From the NCBI RefSeq assembly GCF_011759505.1, contig NZ_JAAOYO010000003.1, forward strand, positions 620,001 through 684,000: a stretch of DNA of 64,000 nt. The letters run 5' to 3'. Made by a program: the position numbers and the translations under genes. Below the pieces are notes generated by a model. That model was given only the letters and a program-made list of their open reading frames with translations, ran no database searches and was not told where the DNA came from. Origin of the DNA: Curtobacterium salicis. GTDB taxonomy: Bacteria > Actinomycetota > Actinomycetes > Actinomycetales > Microbacteriaceae. Positions 1-9,105 of this stretch are shown piece after piece (within the stretch, counting starts at the first letter, position 1; each line of letters opens with the position of its first letter).

Positions 1-3000
1 CGGACGTCGGCGACGTGATCACGACGTCGTCCACCGCCGGCACCACGACCGTGATGCCGCTGGTGACCGGCTGCGAGGTGACCCCGCCGACGGTCTCCGT
101 CACGGCGACGGTGTGGTCGCCCGCGGGCACGTCAACGATGGTGACCGTCCAGGAGCCGTCCCCACCCGCGGTGGTGGTGCCGGTCCGTCCGTCGATGTCG
201 ACCGACACGGTCGCACCGGGTTCGGCCGACCCGTCGACCCGGACGTCCGCCGTCCCGTCGGCGGCCGGCAGGACCTGGCCGTCGGTCGGGCTGGTGACGG
301 TGACGGCGGTGGCCTCGACGACCGTGAACCCGACGGCAGGCGACGCGGACTGCGCGCCACCGACGGTCTGGGTGGCGACCACGGCGTGCGAGCCGAGGGC
401 GACGTCCGGGACCGTGACGGCCCAGCGACCGTCGTCGTCGGCGGTCGTCGTGACCGGTGCGCGGCCGTCCACGGCGACCGTGACCGGGGCCCCGGCTGCC
501 GCGGTGCCGCGGACCGGCACGTCGGTGCCGCCGCCGAGCACCCGGTACTCGGTCCCGCCGAGGGGAGCGGTGACGACGACCGCGTCGGCCGCGGCCGGCT
601 CGATCGAGAAGTCCCGCTCGACGGGAGCCGAGGTCGTGCCGGTGACGACCTGGGTGACGGCGACCGTGTGGTCACCGGTGCGGAGGTCCGGCACGGTGGT
701 GGTCCAGCGGCCGTCGGTGCCGACGGGCACCTCGACCGGGTCCCGGTCGTCGACGACGACCCGGACCGTGGCGCCGGGCTGGCCGCTGCCCGTCACGGTT
801 ACGTCGGCGTCCGTGGTGCCGGCCGGCACCACGACCACCGCGTCTGCCGCGGGGGCGTCCACGACCAGTTCCCGACCCGACGCCACGGAGAACGTGGAGC
901 TGACCGGGGCGGAGGTCGACCCGTCGACAGTCTGCGTGGCGCGCACCGTGTGCGAGCCGACGCCGACGTCGGTGAAGTCGGCCGTCCAGGTGCCGTCGAC
1001 CGCGGTGACGGTCCGCACGGTGCCGGTCTGCCCGTCGCCGCCGTCCAGGGTGACCCGGACGGTCGCGCCGTCCTGGGCGGCACCGCGGACGGCGACGGTG
1101 AGCGTCGAGGACGCCTGGGCGACCGGGATCGTCACGCCGTCCCGGGGGACCGCGATGGTCACCGGGTCGGCCGCGGCGACGGTGATCGGCACGGTGACCG
1201 GAGCGGACTCCGTGTCGCCGATGCGCTGCGTGACGCTGACCGTGCGGTCGCCCACCCCGATGCCCGGGACGGTGACCCGCCAGGCGCCGTCCTCGTCGGC
1301 GGTCGTCGCCACGACGTCGCCGGCACCGAGGTCGACCACGACCCGTGCGCCCGGTTCGGCGGTGCCGCGGACCGGGATCCGGACGGTGGCGTCCGCGTCG
1401 CCGGCCAGGAAGCGGTCGCCCGACCCCGGCGTGGTGATCCGGACCGGTGCACCCGCCACGACCGTGAAGGCGGAGTCGACCGGGGTGCTCGACGTCGATC
1501 CGTCGGGCGCGGTCTGCACCACCTCGACCGTGTGGTCGCCCGTGCCGAGCTGCGGCACGTCGACCGTCCAGGTGCCGTCGGTGCCGGCCGTGACCTCGAC
1601 CGGGTCACGGTCGTCGATCGTGACGACCACGGTCGCGCCCGGTTCGGCGTCGCCGGCGACCGGGACGGTCGTGGTCGCGTCGTCGTCCGCGACGGTCACG
1701 GTGTCGCCGTCGCCGGGCTCGCGCACGGTGAGCGCAGCGCCCGCCACGACCGACACCGGACGCTCGATCGCGGCGCTCGTGGTGCCGCCGATCGACTGGG
1801 TGACGCGAGCGGTCCAGCTGCCGACCGGGATCGTCCGGACGGTCGTGGCCCACGAGCCGTCGTCCTGCACGCGGGTCGTCACCGACCCGCCGTCGCCCAG
1901 GTCCACGGTGACGACCGCGCCGGGTTCGCCGCGGCCGCCGAAGCGGAGGTCGACGGTGGCGTCGTCGTCTGCTGCGGTGAGCGTCGACGCTCCGGCGGGC
2001 CGGGTCACGGTGAGCGGTGCGCCGGCCGTGACCGAGACACCGACCGAGACCGGCGCCGAGGTGGCGCCGCCGACGACCTGGGTCGCGCTGACGCGGTGGT
2101 CGCCGACCGGGACGTCCCGGAAGCGGACGGTCCAGTCGCCGTCGGCCGTCGCCTCGGTCGTCGTCGTCTCCCCGGTGGACAGGCGCACCGTCACCGGGGC
2201 GCGGTCCTGGGCGGTACCGGTGACGACCAGGTCGACGGTCCCGTCCGGGTCGGCGACCGTGACCACGGTGCCGTCGCCCGGCTCGGTGATCGCGATCGGT
2301 GCGGCAGCGCGCACGGTGACGGTCCGGTCCGGACTGGAGGCACTGGTCCCGCCGACCGTCTGGCTGGCCGAGACCGTGTGGTCACCGACCGGGACCCCGT
2401 CGAACGTGACGGTCCAGTCGCCGTCCTCGTCCGCGGTGGTCGGGGTCTGCGTGCCGTCGAGCGTCACCGTCACCGGTGCGCCGGGCTCGGCCGTGCCGGT
2501 CACGACGACCGGGCGGGTGGGTGCGTCGCCCGGCAGGACGAGGAGGACCTCGCCGTCGTCGGGGGACGTGACCGCGACCGGCTCGGCAGCGACGACCGAG
2601 ACCGTCGCGTCGACCGGTCCGGACGTGTCGCCGCCCAGGGTCTGGGTGACGGTGACGTCGTGGTCGCCGACGGTCAGGCCGGGCACGGTGACGGTCCAGG
2701 TGCCCTCGGGCGTCACCGTGGCGGTCCGGTCCGGGCCACCCGCGGTGACGACGGTGACGGACGCGCCCGGCTGTGCGGTCCCGGACACGGTGACGTCGGT
2801 GGTGGCGTCCGGTCCGGCGACCTGTACGGGCTCCGTCGGGCCGGTGACCCGGACGGGTGCGGCCGCGACGACGCGGAACGTCGTCGGCAGGGCGGTGGTG
2901 GTGAGCCCGTCGACGGTCTGCGAGGCGTTCACCGTGTAGGGCTCGGTGCGGGCGCCGAGGCCCTCCGCGTCGAGCACCCAGGCGCCGGTGACGTCGTCGG

Positions 3001-6000
3001 CACGGACCGCGACCGGGGCCGCACCACCGACGGAGACCTGCACGGTGGCTCCCGGATCGGCCGTGCCCGTGAGCCGGACCGTCGTCGTCGCGTCGTCGTC
3101 GACGACCACGAAGCGCTGACCGGTGGCGGGGGAGTCGATCGTGATCGCCCGACCGGCGACGACCGTGAAGTCGCGCACGACCGGGTCGCCGACGGTGCCG
3201 CCGACGGTCTGGGTCGCGGTGACGCGGTGGTCGCCGACGCCGAGCTGCACGGCGTCGTCGGACGGAGCCGTCCAGCGTCCGGTGGTGTCCGCGACGACCC
3301 GGATCGGCGCGCGGCCGTCGAACTGCACGCGGACGTCCGCGCCGGGTTCGGCGGTGCCGCTGGCGATCACGCCCGCGGTGCCGTCCGGCGACCCGCCGCC
3401 GCCGGCCGGGACCTCCTGGTCGGCGGTCGGGGTCTCGATGACGACGGCGTCGCCGGCAGCGACCGAGAAGTCCCGGTCGACCGGCTCGGAGGTGGCGCCG
3501 CTCACGGTCTGCGTGACCGTGGCGGTGTGTCCGCCCGTGCCGAGGCCGTCGAACGCGACCGACCAGGTGCCGTCACGGTCGACGGTGGCGGTGCGCGCCT
3601 CCCGGTCGTCGAGCGACACGGAGACCGTCGCGTCGGGCTGGGCGGTGCCGGTGACCGTGACGTCCACGAGGGAGTCGTCCTCGGCGACGGTGACGACGCG
3701 GTCCTGCGTCGGCGCCGTGACCCGGACGCGTGCGGCGGCGGACACGGTGACGGACTGCGTCTCCGCGGGGGAGGTGGTCGCGCCGGCGACCGGGGTCGCG
3801 GCGACCGTCTGGGTGGCGCGCACCGTGTGCGTGCCGACCGGGACGTCGTCGACGACGACCGACCAGGAGCCGTCGGTCCCGGCCTCGGTCGACGCGGTCA
3901 GGCCGGAGCCGAGCGTGACGTCGACGGTGGCTCCCGGCGTGGCGGTCCCGGCGGCGGGCAGGTCCGTCGTGCGGGCGTCGTCGAGCACGACGACGTCGGC
4001 CGGGTCCTCGAGCACGAGGGCGGTACCGGCGGTGACGGCGAAGTCCGTGGTGACCGCGTCGGACGTGCGTCCGTCGAGCGTCTGGGTCGCCGTCGCGGTA
4101 CGCGGGCCGACCGGCACCCCGACGAAGGTCGCCGACCAGGACCCGTCGTCCGCAGCCGTGGTGGCCGCGACGAAGGAGCCGCCGATGCCGACCTGGACGC
4201 GGGCGCCGGGCGCGGCCGAGCCACGGACCGTGACCGGCGTCGTGGACGACTCGTCGGCGACGGTGATCGTGTCCCCGTCCGCGGGGGCCGTGATCGTCAG
4301 GGCGGGTGCCGCCGTGATGGTGAACGCGCGCTCGACGACGGCCGAGGTCTCCGCGCCGACGGTCTGCGTCGCGGCGATCGTGTACGACCCCGCCGGCAGG
4401 TCACGGACCGCGGTGGTCCACGTGCCGGACCCGTTCGCGGTGGTCGTCGCGGTACGGCCGGAGCCGAGGTCGAGGTCGACGCGGGCGCCGGCCTGCGCCG
4501 TCCCGGAGACGGTGACGTCGCGTGTGCCGTCGGCGCCGAGGACGGCGAACCGCTCGCCGTCCTCGGGAGCGGTGATCGTCAGCGCGGCGGCGCGGGCCAC
4601 CGTGAAGTCGCGGGTGACGACCGCCGAGGTGGCGTCCCCGACGGTCTGCGTGACCCGAGCGGTGTGCGGGCCGACCGCGACGTCGGTGACGGTGACGTCC
4701 CAGGCGCCCGTGGCGTCGGCGGTGGTGGTGCCGGTCCGGCCGTCCCCGAGGTCGACCGCGACGGTCGCGCCGGGCGTCGCGGTGCCGGTGAGCTCCACCG
4801 GGCCGCTGGTCCCGACGACGCGGATCGTCTGTCCGGAGGTCGGCGTCGCGATGGTCAGGGCACGCTGCGCGACGACGCTGAAGGTCTGCGTCGTGCTGCC
4901 GGCCGCGGCGCCGTCGACGGTCTGCGTCGCGGTCGCCGTGTACGTGCCGACCGGGAGGCCCGGGACCGTGGTCGTCCAGGTCCCGTCCGCCGTGACGGTC
5001 GCGTCGGCCGTGCGGCCGGAGCCGAGGTCGACGGCGATCGCGGCACCCGGTTCGCCGCTGCCGCCGATGGTCACGCTCCGGGTCGCGTCCGCGCTCGGGA
5101 CGCTGAACGGCTGACCGGCCGTGGGCGTGGTGATCGTCGGGGCGACGAAGGCGGCCGCGCTGACGGTCGACGTGGCGAGGTCGATCGTCGCCAGGTCGAC
5201 CGCGGGCAGGATCGACAGCCGGACGGCGTGCACGCTGCGGGAGCCGGTGTCGGTCCCGCGGCCGTCGCGGAAGCCCGTCGTCGTGTCCTGCGCGTTGACG
5301 GTGAGCTGCACGACCTGGCGGACGAGCGCGGTCACCGGGGTGAGCAGACCCGCGACGGCGGTGGTGGTCGCCGTGACGGTGGCGCCGAGGTCGGTCAGGG
5401 CGTCGCCGGTGACCAGGGGCCGGACGATGCCGGCGAGCACCGGCAGGACCGCACCCGTGACGACCGGGCCGACCAGTGCGGCGAGGTCGAGGCCGGCCGG
5501 GCCGGTGGCGGCGACGGTCGGCGGCCGGGTGTCCGTGCCGAGGAGCTGTCCGATCGTGGTGTCGACGTCCACGTGCAGCGGCGCGAGCGTCGCGCCGAGC
5601 AGCGTGAGTCGTGCGTCCACGTCCACGCTCACACGCGTGGCGTCCACGGCGGTGACGACCGCGCTCTGCAGGGCCGTCGGCAGCTGCTGACCGAGGATCG
5701 TCGTGATGCTGCGGTTGACCGCGGCGATCGCGGCGTCGGTGAGCACCGGGGTGTTCGCGGGCTGGCCGTTCAGGGCGGTGAGCCGGTCGAGGTCGATCGT
5801 CACGGCACCGGTCCCCGGCACGATCGTGACGGCGCCGTCGGTGAGCGGCTGGTCGAGGACGGTGCGGACCGTCTGGTCGAGGTCCACGTCGACCGCTGCG
5901 GTGACCGTGGTGCCGGAGACGCTGAGCAGCCGTCCGAGCAGCGGGCGCAGCACGCCCGCCAACGAGTCGGTGAGACCCGTCGTCACGCCGGAGAGTGCCC

Positions 6001-6787
6001 CGTCACGGCCGACGGCGGCGTCGACCCCGTCGGAGAGTCCGGCGACGTCGTCCTGCAGCGCCGGCGTGAGGCCACTGAGGGCCGGGCTCTGCAGGTGCAG
6101 TTCGGCGCTCGCGACGTCGTAGGAGCTCTGCGTCCGGACGGGGGTGCCACGCGTCGCGGTGATCGTCGAGCCGAGCGCGCCGAGTTCGAGGCCGCCGTTC
6201 GCGAGCACGTCCGCGCCGACCCCCGCCGAGCGGAGCAGCGCGGTGAGGTCGAGCGTGGTGGCCTGGTCGTCGGCACCGCTGCCGACACCGAGTCCGCCGT
6301 CGCCGGCCAGGAGCCCGGCGCTCGCCGTCGCTCCCGTCCGGGAGGTGCGGGCGTACTGGTCGGACACCCCGAGGTCGAGGATCCCGTTGCGTCCGAGCAG
6401 CGTCAGGTCGTTGCCCAGGTCGACCCGGACGGCGTCGAGGGCCGTCAGGTCGAGCGGCTGCCGGGTGGTGCCGCCGTTCGTGGAGCCGGACGCGTTGTAG
6501 GCGCCGGCGAGCTGGGCGATCGTGTCGAGGTCGACGACCCCGGAGCCGCTGAGCACGACGCCCTCGGCTGCAGTGACGTCGGTCGGTGCGGCGCTCGCGG
6601 GTTCGAGCGCGACCGTGGCGGCGACGAGCGCCGCCACGGTCGCGACGACGGTGCCGCGCAGGACGGGGTTCCGGCCGAGGGCGACTCGTCGTCGAGCCTC
6701 CACGGGGACGGAACCGCTGGTCGGACTGGACCGGTCGTTCGCTCCGGCGGGTACGCGGGTACCACGGAACGACGCGTGCCTGCGCAT
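1..6787 (-). CDS. Giant choice-of-anchor G type surface protein with Ig-like repeats (C-terminus beyond window)
   Basis: The frame is open from an ATG at 6787 to the left edge (about 2,262 residues), so the C-terminus and any sorting signal are not seen. The first ~70 residues hold a basic stretch, a hydrophobic segment and an ASAAP-like cleavage site, so the protein is probably secreted. The next ~470 residues resemble the N-terminal domain of the actinobacterial 'choice-of-anchor G' family (LSGSGVVDLDTIA start, later a LQSPALSGL-type segment). From about residue 540 onward there are some 18 tandem domains of 90-97 residues. Each has a core like GTAxPGAxVxVxLDG, then DGxWTVxVPxxPVGDHTV and ATQTVGGxTS, typical of bacterial Ig-like/Big repeats. 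The likely role is a wall-anchored adhesin or stalk. A large frame on the opposite strand is a codon-bias shadow. A downstream in-frame ATG was preferred over the ATG at 6799, which lies in another frame. Confidence 0.88.
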   Translation of the reverse strand, partial: MRRHASFRGTRVPAGANDRSSPTSGSVPVEARRRVALGRNPVLRGTVVATVAALVAATVALEPASAAPTDVTAAEGVVLSGSGVVDLDTIAQLAGAYNASGSTNGGTTRQPLDLTALDAVRVDLGNDLTLLGRNGILDLGVSDQYARTSRTGATASAGLLAGDGGLGVGSGADDQATTLDLTALLRSAGVGADVLANGGLELGALGSTITATRGTPVRTQSSYDVASAELHLQSPALSGLTPALQDDVAGLSDGVDAAVGRDGALSGVTTGLTDSLAGVLRPLLGRLLSVSGTTVTAAVDVDLDQTVRTVLDQPLTDGAVTIVPGTGAVTIDLDRLTALNGQPANTPVLTDAAIAAVNRSITTILGQQLPTALQSAVVTAVDATRVSVDVDARLTLLGATLAPLHVDVDTTIGQLLGTDTRPPTVAATGPAGLDLAALVGPVVTGAVLPVLAGIVRPLVTGDALTDLGATVTATTTAVAGLLTPVTALVRQVVQLTVNAQDTTTGFRDGRGTDTGSRSVHAVRLSILPAVDLATIDLATSTVSAAAFVAPTITTPTAGQPFSVPSADATRSVTIGGSGEPGAAIAVDLGSGRTADATVTADGTWTTTVPGLPVGTYTATATQTVDGAAAGSTTQTFSVVAQRALTIATPTSGQTIRVVGTSGPVELTGTATPGATVAVDLGDGRTGTTTADATGAWDVTVTDVAVGPHTARVTQTVGDATSAVVTRDFTVARAAALTITAPEDGERFAVLGADGTRDVTVSGTAQAGARVDLDLGSGRTATTTANGSGTWTTAVRDLPAGSYTIAATQTVGAETSAVVERAFTITAAPALTITAPADGDTITVADESSTTPVTVRGSAAPGARVQVGIGGSFVAATTAADDGSWSATFVGVPVGPRTATATQTLDGRTSDAVTTDFAVTAGTALVLEDPADVVVLDDARTTDLPAAGTATPGATVDVTLGSGLTASTEAGTDGSWSVVVDDVPVGTHTVRATQTVAATPVAGATTSPAETQSVTVSAAARVRVTAPTQDRVVTVAEDDSLVDVTVTGTAQPDATVSVSLDDREARTATVDRDGTWSVAFDGLGTGGHTATVTQTVSGATSEPVDRDFSVAAGDAVVIETPTADQEVPAGGGGSPDGTAGVIASGTAEPGADVRVQFDGRAPIRVVADTTGRWTAPSDDAVQLGVGDHRVTATQTVGGTVGDPVVRDFTVVAGRAITIDSPATGQRFVVVDDDATTTVRLTGTADPGATVQVSVGGAAPVAVRADDVTGAWVLDAEGLGARTEPYTVNASQTVDGLTTTALPTTFRVVAAAPVRVTGPTEPVQVAGPDATTDVTVSGTAQPGASVTVVTAGGPDRTATVTPEGTWTVTVPGLTVGDHDVTVTQTLGGDTSGPVDATVSVVAAEPVAVTSPDDGEVLLVLPGDAPTRPVVVTGTAEPGAPVTVTLDGTQTPTTADEDGDWTVTFDGVPVGDHTVSASQTVGGTSASSPDRTVTVRAAAPIAITEPGDGTVVTVADPDGTVDLVVTGTAQDRAPVTVRLSTGETTTTEATADGDWTVRFRDVPVGDHRVSATQVVGGATSAPVSVGVSVTAGAPLTVTRPAGASTLTAADDDATVDLRFGGRGEPGAVVTVDLGDGGSVTTRVQDDGSWATTVRTIPVGSWTARVTQSIGGTTSAAIERPVSVVAGAALTVREPGDGDTVTVADDDATTTVPVAGDAEPGATVVVTIDDRDPVEVTAGTDGTWTVDVPQLGTGDHTVEVVQTAPDGSTSSTPVDSAFTVVAGAPVRITTPGSGDRFLAGDADATVRIPVRGTAEPGARVVVDLGAGDVVATTADEDGAWRVTVPGIGVGDRTVSVTQRIGDTESAPVTVPITVAAADPVTIAVPRDGVTIPVAQASSTLTVAVRGAAQDGATVRVTLDGGDGQTGTVRTVTAVDGTWTADFTDVGVGSHTVRATQTVDGSTSAPVSSTFSVASGRELVVDAPAADAVVVVPAGTTDADVTVTGSGQPGATVRVVVDDRDPVEVPVGTDGRWTTTVPDLRTGDHTVAVTQVVTGTTSAPVERDFSIEPAAADAVVVTAPLGGTEYRVLGGGTDVPVRGTAAAGAPVTVAVDGRAPVTTTADDDGRWAVTVPDVALGSHAVVATQTVGGAQSASPAVGFTVVEATAVTVTSPTDGQVLPAADGTADVRVDGSAEPGATVSVDIDGRTGTTTAGGDGSWTVTIVDVPAGDHTVAVTETVGGVTSQPVTSGITVVVPAVDDVVITSPTS

Positions 6788-6803
6788 GCGTGTCTCTCAT
6801 CCT

Positions 6804-6882
6804 GGCGGGGATCCCGCCACCTGATCCTGGAAGTGCCTCCGGTGGTGAGCCGGAGGTGCAGGAACCCTGGTTGGGGGTTCCT
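6804..6882 (-). promoter_or_regulatory. Hairpin-rich 5' leader of the surface-protein gene
   Basis: Directly upstream of the surface-protein start, three inverted repeats follow one another in the transcript direction. They are AGGAACCC/GGGTTCCT (6860-6882), CCTCCGG/CCGGAGG (6836-6856) and GGCGGG/CCCGCC around ATC (6804-6818). A leader with three compact stems could be a structured RNA element or a set of operators; I do not recognise a known riboswitch class. The region also separates this gene from the divergent AraC-type regulator gene. Confidence 0.35.
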
Positions 6883-6985
6883 GGCAGCGATCTTGACACA
6901 CGTTCAGGAATTCCGCCGCAACCCCCGTTCGGGGGCGGTGGACATCTTGCCGCGTGCCGGGACGGGGTGTGGTAGACCCCTCCCC

Positions 6986-7924
6986 ATGAGCAGTCCTTCG
7001 TTCCTCGACGTGGAGACGACGAATGCCGACGAACTCACCGAAGCGATCAGCGAGGGGTTCGGGTACCGCGTCGCGCCGTCCTCCGACCTGGTCTCGCACC
7101 GGCAGCACGTCATCGTCGGGGACCCGGTCACGATCGCGGACCTCGAGTGGGACACGGAGCTCCGACTCGCGGTCGACGCCACCGACGAGGTGATGTTCGT
7201 GGAGGTCCACTCGGGGACGTTCGCCTTCAACCCGTGGGGCTCCGAGCAGGCCATCGGCGGGGGCGACGCGTTCGTGATGCCACCCGACCAGGAGCTCGAG
7301 TTCGCGATCGACCACGCGGTGGCGTCGACGTGCTCCTTCTCGGCGCAGCTGCTCCGCCGGGTCGCCCAGGAGGTCTGGGACGACGAGGACGTCTGCCTGG
7401 CGGAGGGCTCCCTGCGGCCGGTGGACGCCGCGCGCCACTGGCTCTGGCGCCGGACCGTGCAGGAGTACCGCCAGCAGGTGCTCGAGACCCCGGACGTCTA
7501 CGGCAACGAGCTGCTGCGCGCCGAGGCGTCGCGGTTCGTCGTCGTGAGTGCGATCTCGGCGTTCGGACTCGTCGCCGAACCCCGACGCGGAGCCTGCGAG
7601 AGCGCCGCCGTCCGACGCGCGACGACCTGGGTGGACGAACACCGCCGCGAGCCGATCACGGTGCACGACCTCGCCGCGGCGGCACGACTCTCGCCGCGGG
7701 GGCTGTCGCTGGCCTTCCGTCGGGAGCGCGGTCAGACGCCGATGGAGTACGTCCGGCTGGCGCGGATCGACGGCGCGCGGGCAGCGCTGCTCGCGGGCGA
7801 CCCGACGCGCGGTGACACCGTCGCGGCCGTCGCGGCCGAGTGGGGCTTCAGCAACGCCGGACGCTTCACGGCGCTGTACCGGCAGACCTACGGCGAGACG
7901 CCCCGGCAGACGCTGATGCGCTGA
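6986..7924 (+). CDS. AraC-family transcriptional regulator
   Basis: The protein has 312 residues. The N-terminal ~200 residues are the ligand/oligomerisation half and resemble the AraC-binding-like domain of the TetR/AraC-type 'helix-turn-helix transcriptional regulator' group (HSGTFAFNPWG and FVMPPDQELEF segments). The C-terminal ~100 residues carry the double HTH of the AraC/XylS family: ITVHDLAAAARLSPRGLSLAFRRERGQTP for the first helix pair (split here by reading), then VAAEWGFSNAGRFTALYRQTYGETP for the second. The ATG at 6986 is the first Met in front of a well-conserved coding stretch. The gene is divergent from the surface-protein gene and could regulate it, but that is inferred only from position. 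Confidence 0.85.
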   Translation: MSSPSFLDVETTNADELTEAISEGFGYRVAPSSDLVSHRQHVIVGDPVTIADLEWDTELRLAVDATDEVMFVEVHSGTFAFNPWGSEQAIGGGDAFVMPPDQELEFAIDHAVASTCSFSAQLLRRVAQEVWDDEDVCLAEGSLRPVDAARHWLWRRTVQEYRQQVLETPDVYGNELLRAEASRFVVVSAISAFGLVAEPRRGACESAAVRRATTWVDEHRREPITVHDLAAAARLSPRGLSLAFRRERGQTPMEYVRLARIDGARAALLAGDPTRGDTVAAVAAEWGFSNAGRFTALYRQTYGETPRQTLMR

Positions 7925-7964
7925 ACCGCCCCCGCCGTCCGCTGCTGCCCGTCGGGAGGGTACA

Positions 7965-7995
7965 GAGGGCGGAGGATGGTGAGGCCCCCGCCCTC
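7965..7995 (+). terminator. Possible terminator after the AraC-type gene
   Basis: An 8-bp stem (GAGGGCGG/CCGCCCTC) with a 15-nt loop lies 40 nt after the stop codon of the AraC-type regulator and is followed by a short pyrimidine run (TCTTCC). There is no long T-run, so the call is weak. Confidence 0.35.
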
Positions 7996-8395
7996 TCTTC
8001 CCAGGACCCTGATCCGGCCCCGGGGCACCCCCATTGTGCCAGGAGGACGCCCGGAACGCAGGACGTGCGTTCCGCGGTCGACACCGATTTCTCCGGCACC
8101 GGCATTGCCACGTTGCAGTGTGCCGAACGCGTCCGAGTGCTACCGTCGGCGTCACGTCCTGGTCCCTGACCGGGCGTCCGTGGGACGGGGTGGCTCCTGA
8201 TCCGCCACCTCGTCCCACCCCTCGGGCCTCGTCGCCGGCCGCTGGTCCGCGGCCGTGCATCTCGATCGAGCAACGTTCGGCGCGCCGGGCCGATGCCGCG
8301 GCACGGACGCGAGGACTGCTCGGTACCGTTCTCGACGGGGACACCACGACCGCGTGGCCGGTCCGTTCGACACCGCTCACGAGGAGACCCGCACC
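7996..8395. other. Intergenic stretch without a supported gene
   Basis: These 400 bases lie between the AraC-type gene and the lipoprotein gene. Possible frames here lack the third-position GC pattern and any recognisable protein. The last bases hold a GAGGAG ribosome-binding site (8381-8386) for the lipoprotein; its promoter is probably in this stretch, but no convincing -35/-10 pair was seen. Confidence 0.5.
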
Positions 8396-9040
8396 ATGCG
8401 TCGCAGCACCACGTTCGCCGTGACGGCCGCCCTGGCCGTCGGACTCGCCCTCACCGGGTGCGCGCAGGACGGCGCGTCGGTGGCCGACCGGACCCCGTCC
8501 GCGACGGACGCCGTCGCCACGTCGGCACCCGCCGCCCCGGCGGACCCGACCGACACCGCGACGCCCGCGCCGACGCCGACGAGCACCGCCGCCGCCGAGG
8601 GCTCCGTGCCGTCGACGTGCACGGACCTCATCACCGCCGGGAAGTGGGACGACTCCTTCGCCGCCGCGCCGCTCAACGACCCGTCCGTCGTCGGTGACCC
8701 GATCACGATCCCGAAGGGCGGCTTCACGGACGCCCTCCAGCCCGACGGCAAGCGCCTGTACTGCGTCTGGAAGGACCCGCGCACCGACATCTCGTACCTG
8801 TCGATCCAGGTCGACGCGGTGGACGCGGCGGCGGCAACCGGTGTGCTCGACGCGCTGAGCGGGTACGACTGCGTCGACGCCGACCAGGGGCGCAGCTGCC
8901 AGAAGACGTCGCAGGACCAGCAGTACCCCGTGACCGACGGCGACACGTACTTCACCGGCGGGGGCATCGGCATCCGGATCCAGCAGGCGAACATCCCGAC
9001 CGACGGACTGCTGGACGACGTCGTCGCCCACGTGTTCTGA
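8396..9040 (+). CDS. Secreted lipoprotein of unknown function
   Basis: The protein has 214 residues. A lipoprotein signal peptide ends in ALTGC with the lipidated Cys at residue 22. About 45 residues rich in Ala, Thr, Pro and Ser follow (a wall-spanning linker), then a globular part of ~145 residues starting near PSTCTDL. Four Cys in that part (STCTDL, LYCVW, YDCVD, RSCQK) could form two disulfides. I do not recognise the family; many actinobacterial DUF3558-like or sensor-like lipoproteins look similar. GAGGAG 10 nt upstream supports the ATG start. It stands alone, with the next gene in the same direction 65 nt later. Confidence 0.8.
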   Translation: MRRSTTFAVTAALAVGLALTGCAQDGASVADRTPSATDAVATSAPAAPADPTDTATPAPTPTSTAAAEGSVPSTCTDLITAGKWDDSFAAAPLNDPSVVGDPITIPKGGFTDALQPDGKRLYCVWKDPRTDISYLSIQVDAVDAAAATGVLDALSGYDCVDADQGRSCQKTSQDQQYPVTDGDTYFTGGGIGIRIQQANIPTDGLLDDVVAHVF

Positions 9041-9105
9041 GCGGTCCGACGCGCCGCAGGTCATCCGACCCCATCGCGACACGCCGAGGGGCTGCGCTCA
9101 CCGGC

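Noticed and set aside
113-6985. A very long open frame on the plus strand opposite the surface-protein gene, running into the AraC-type regulator
   Set aside because: It is the antisense shadow of a repetitive high-GC gene; only the part from 6986 has a plausible protein. Its sequence upstream is Gly/Arg/Asp-rich and has no domain or signal.
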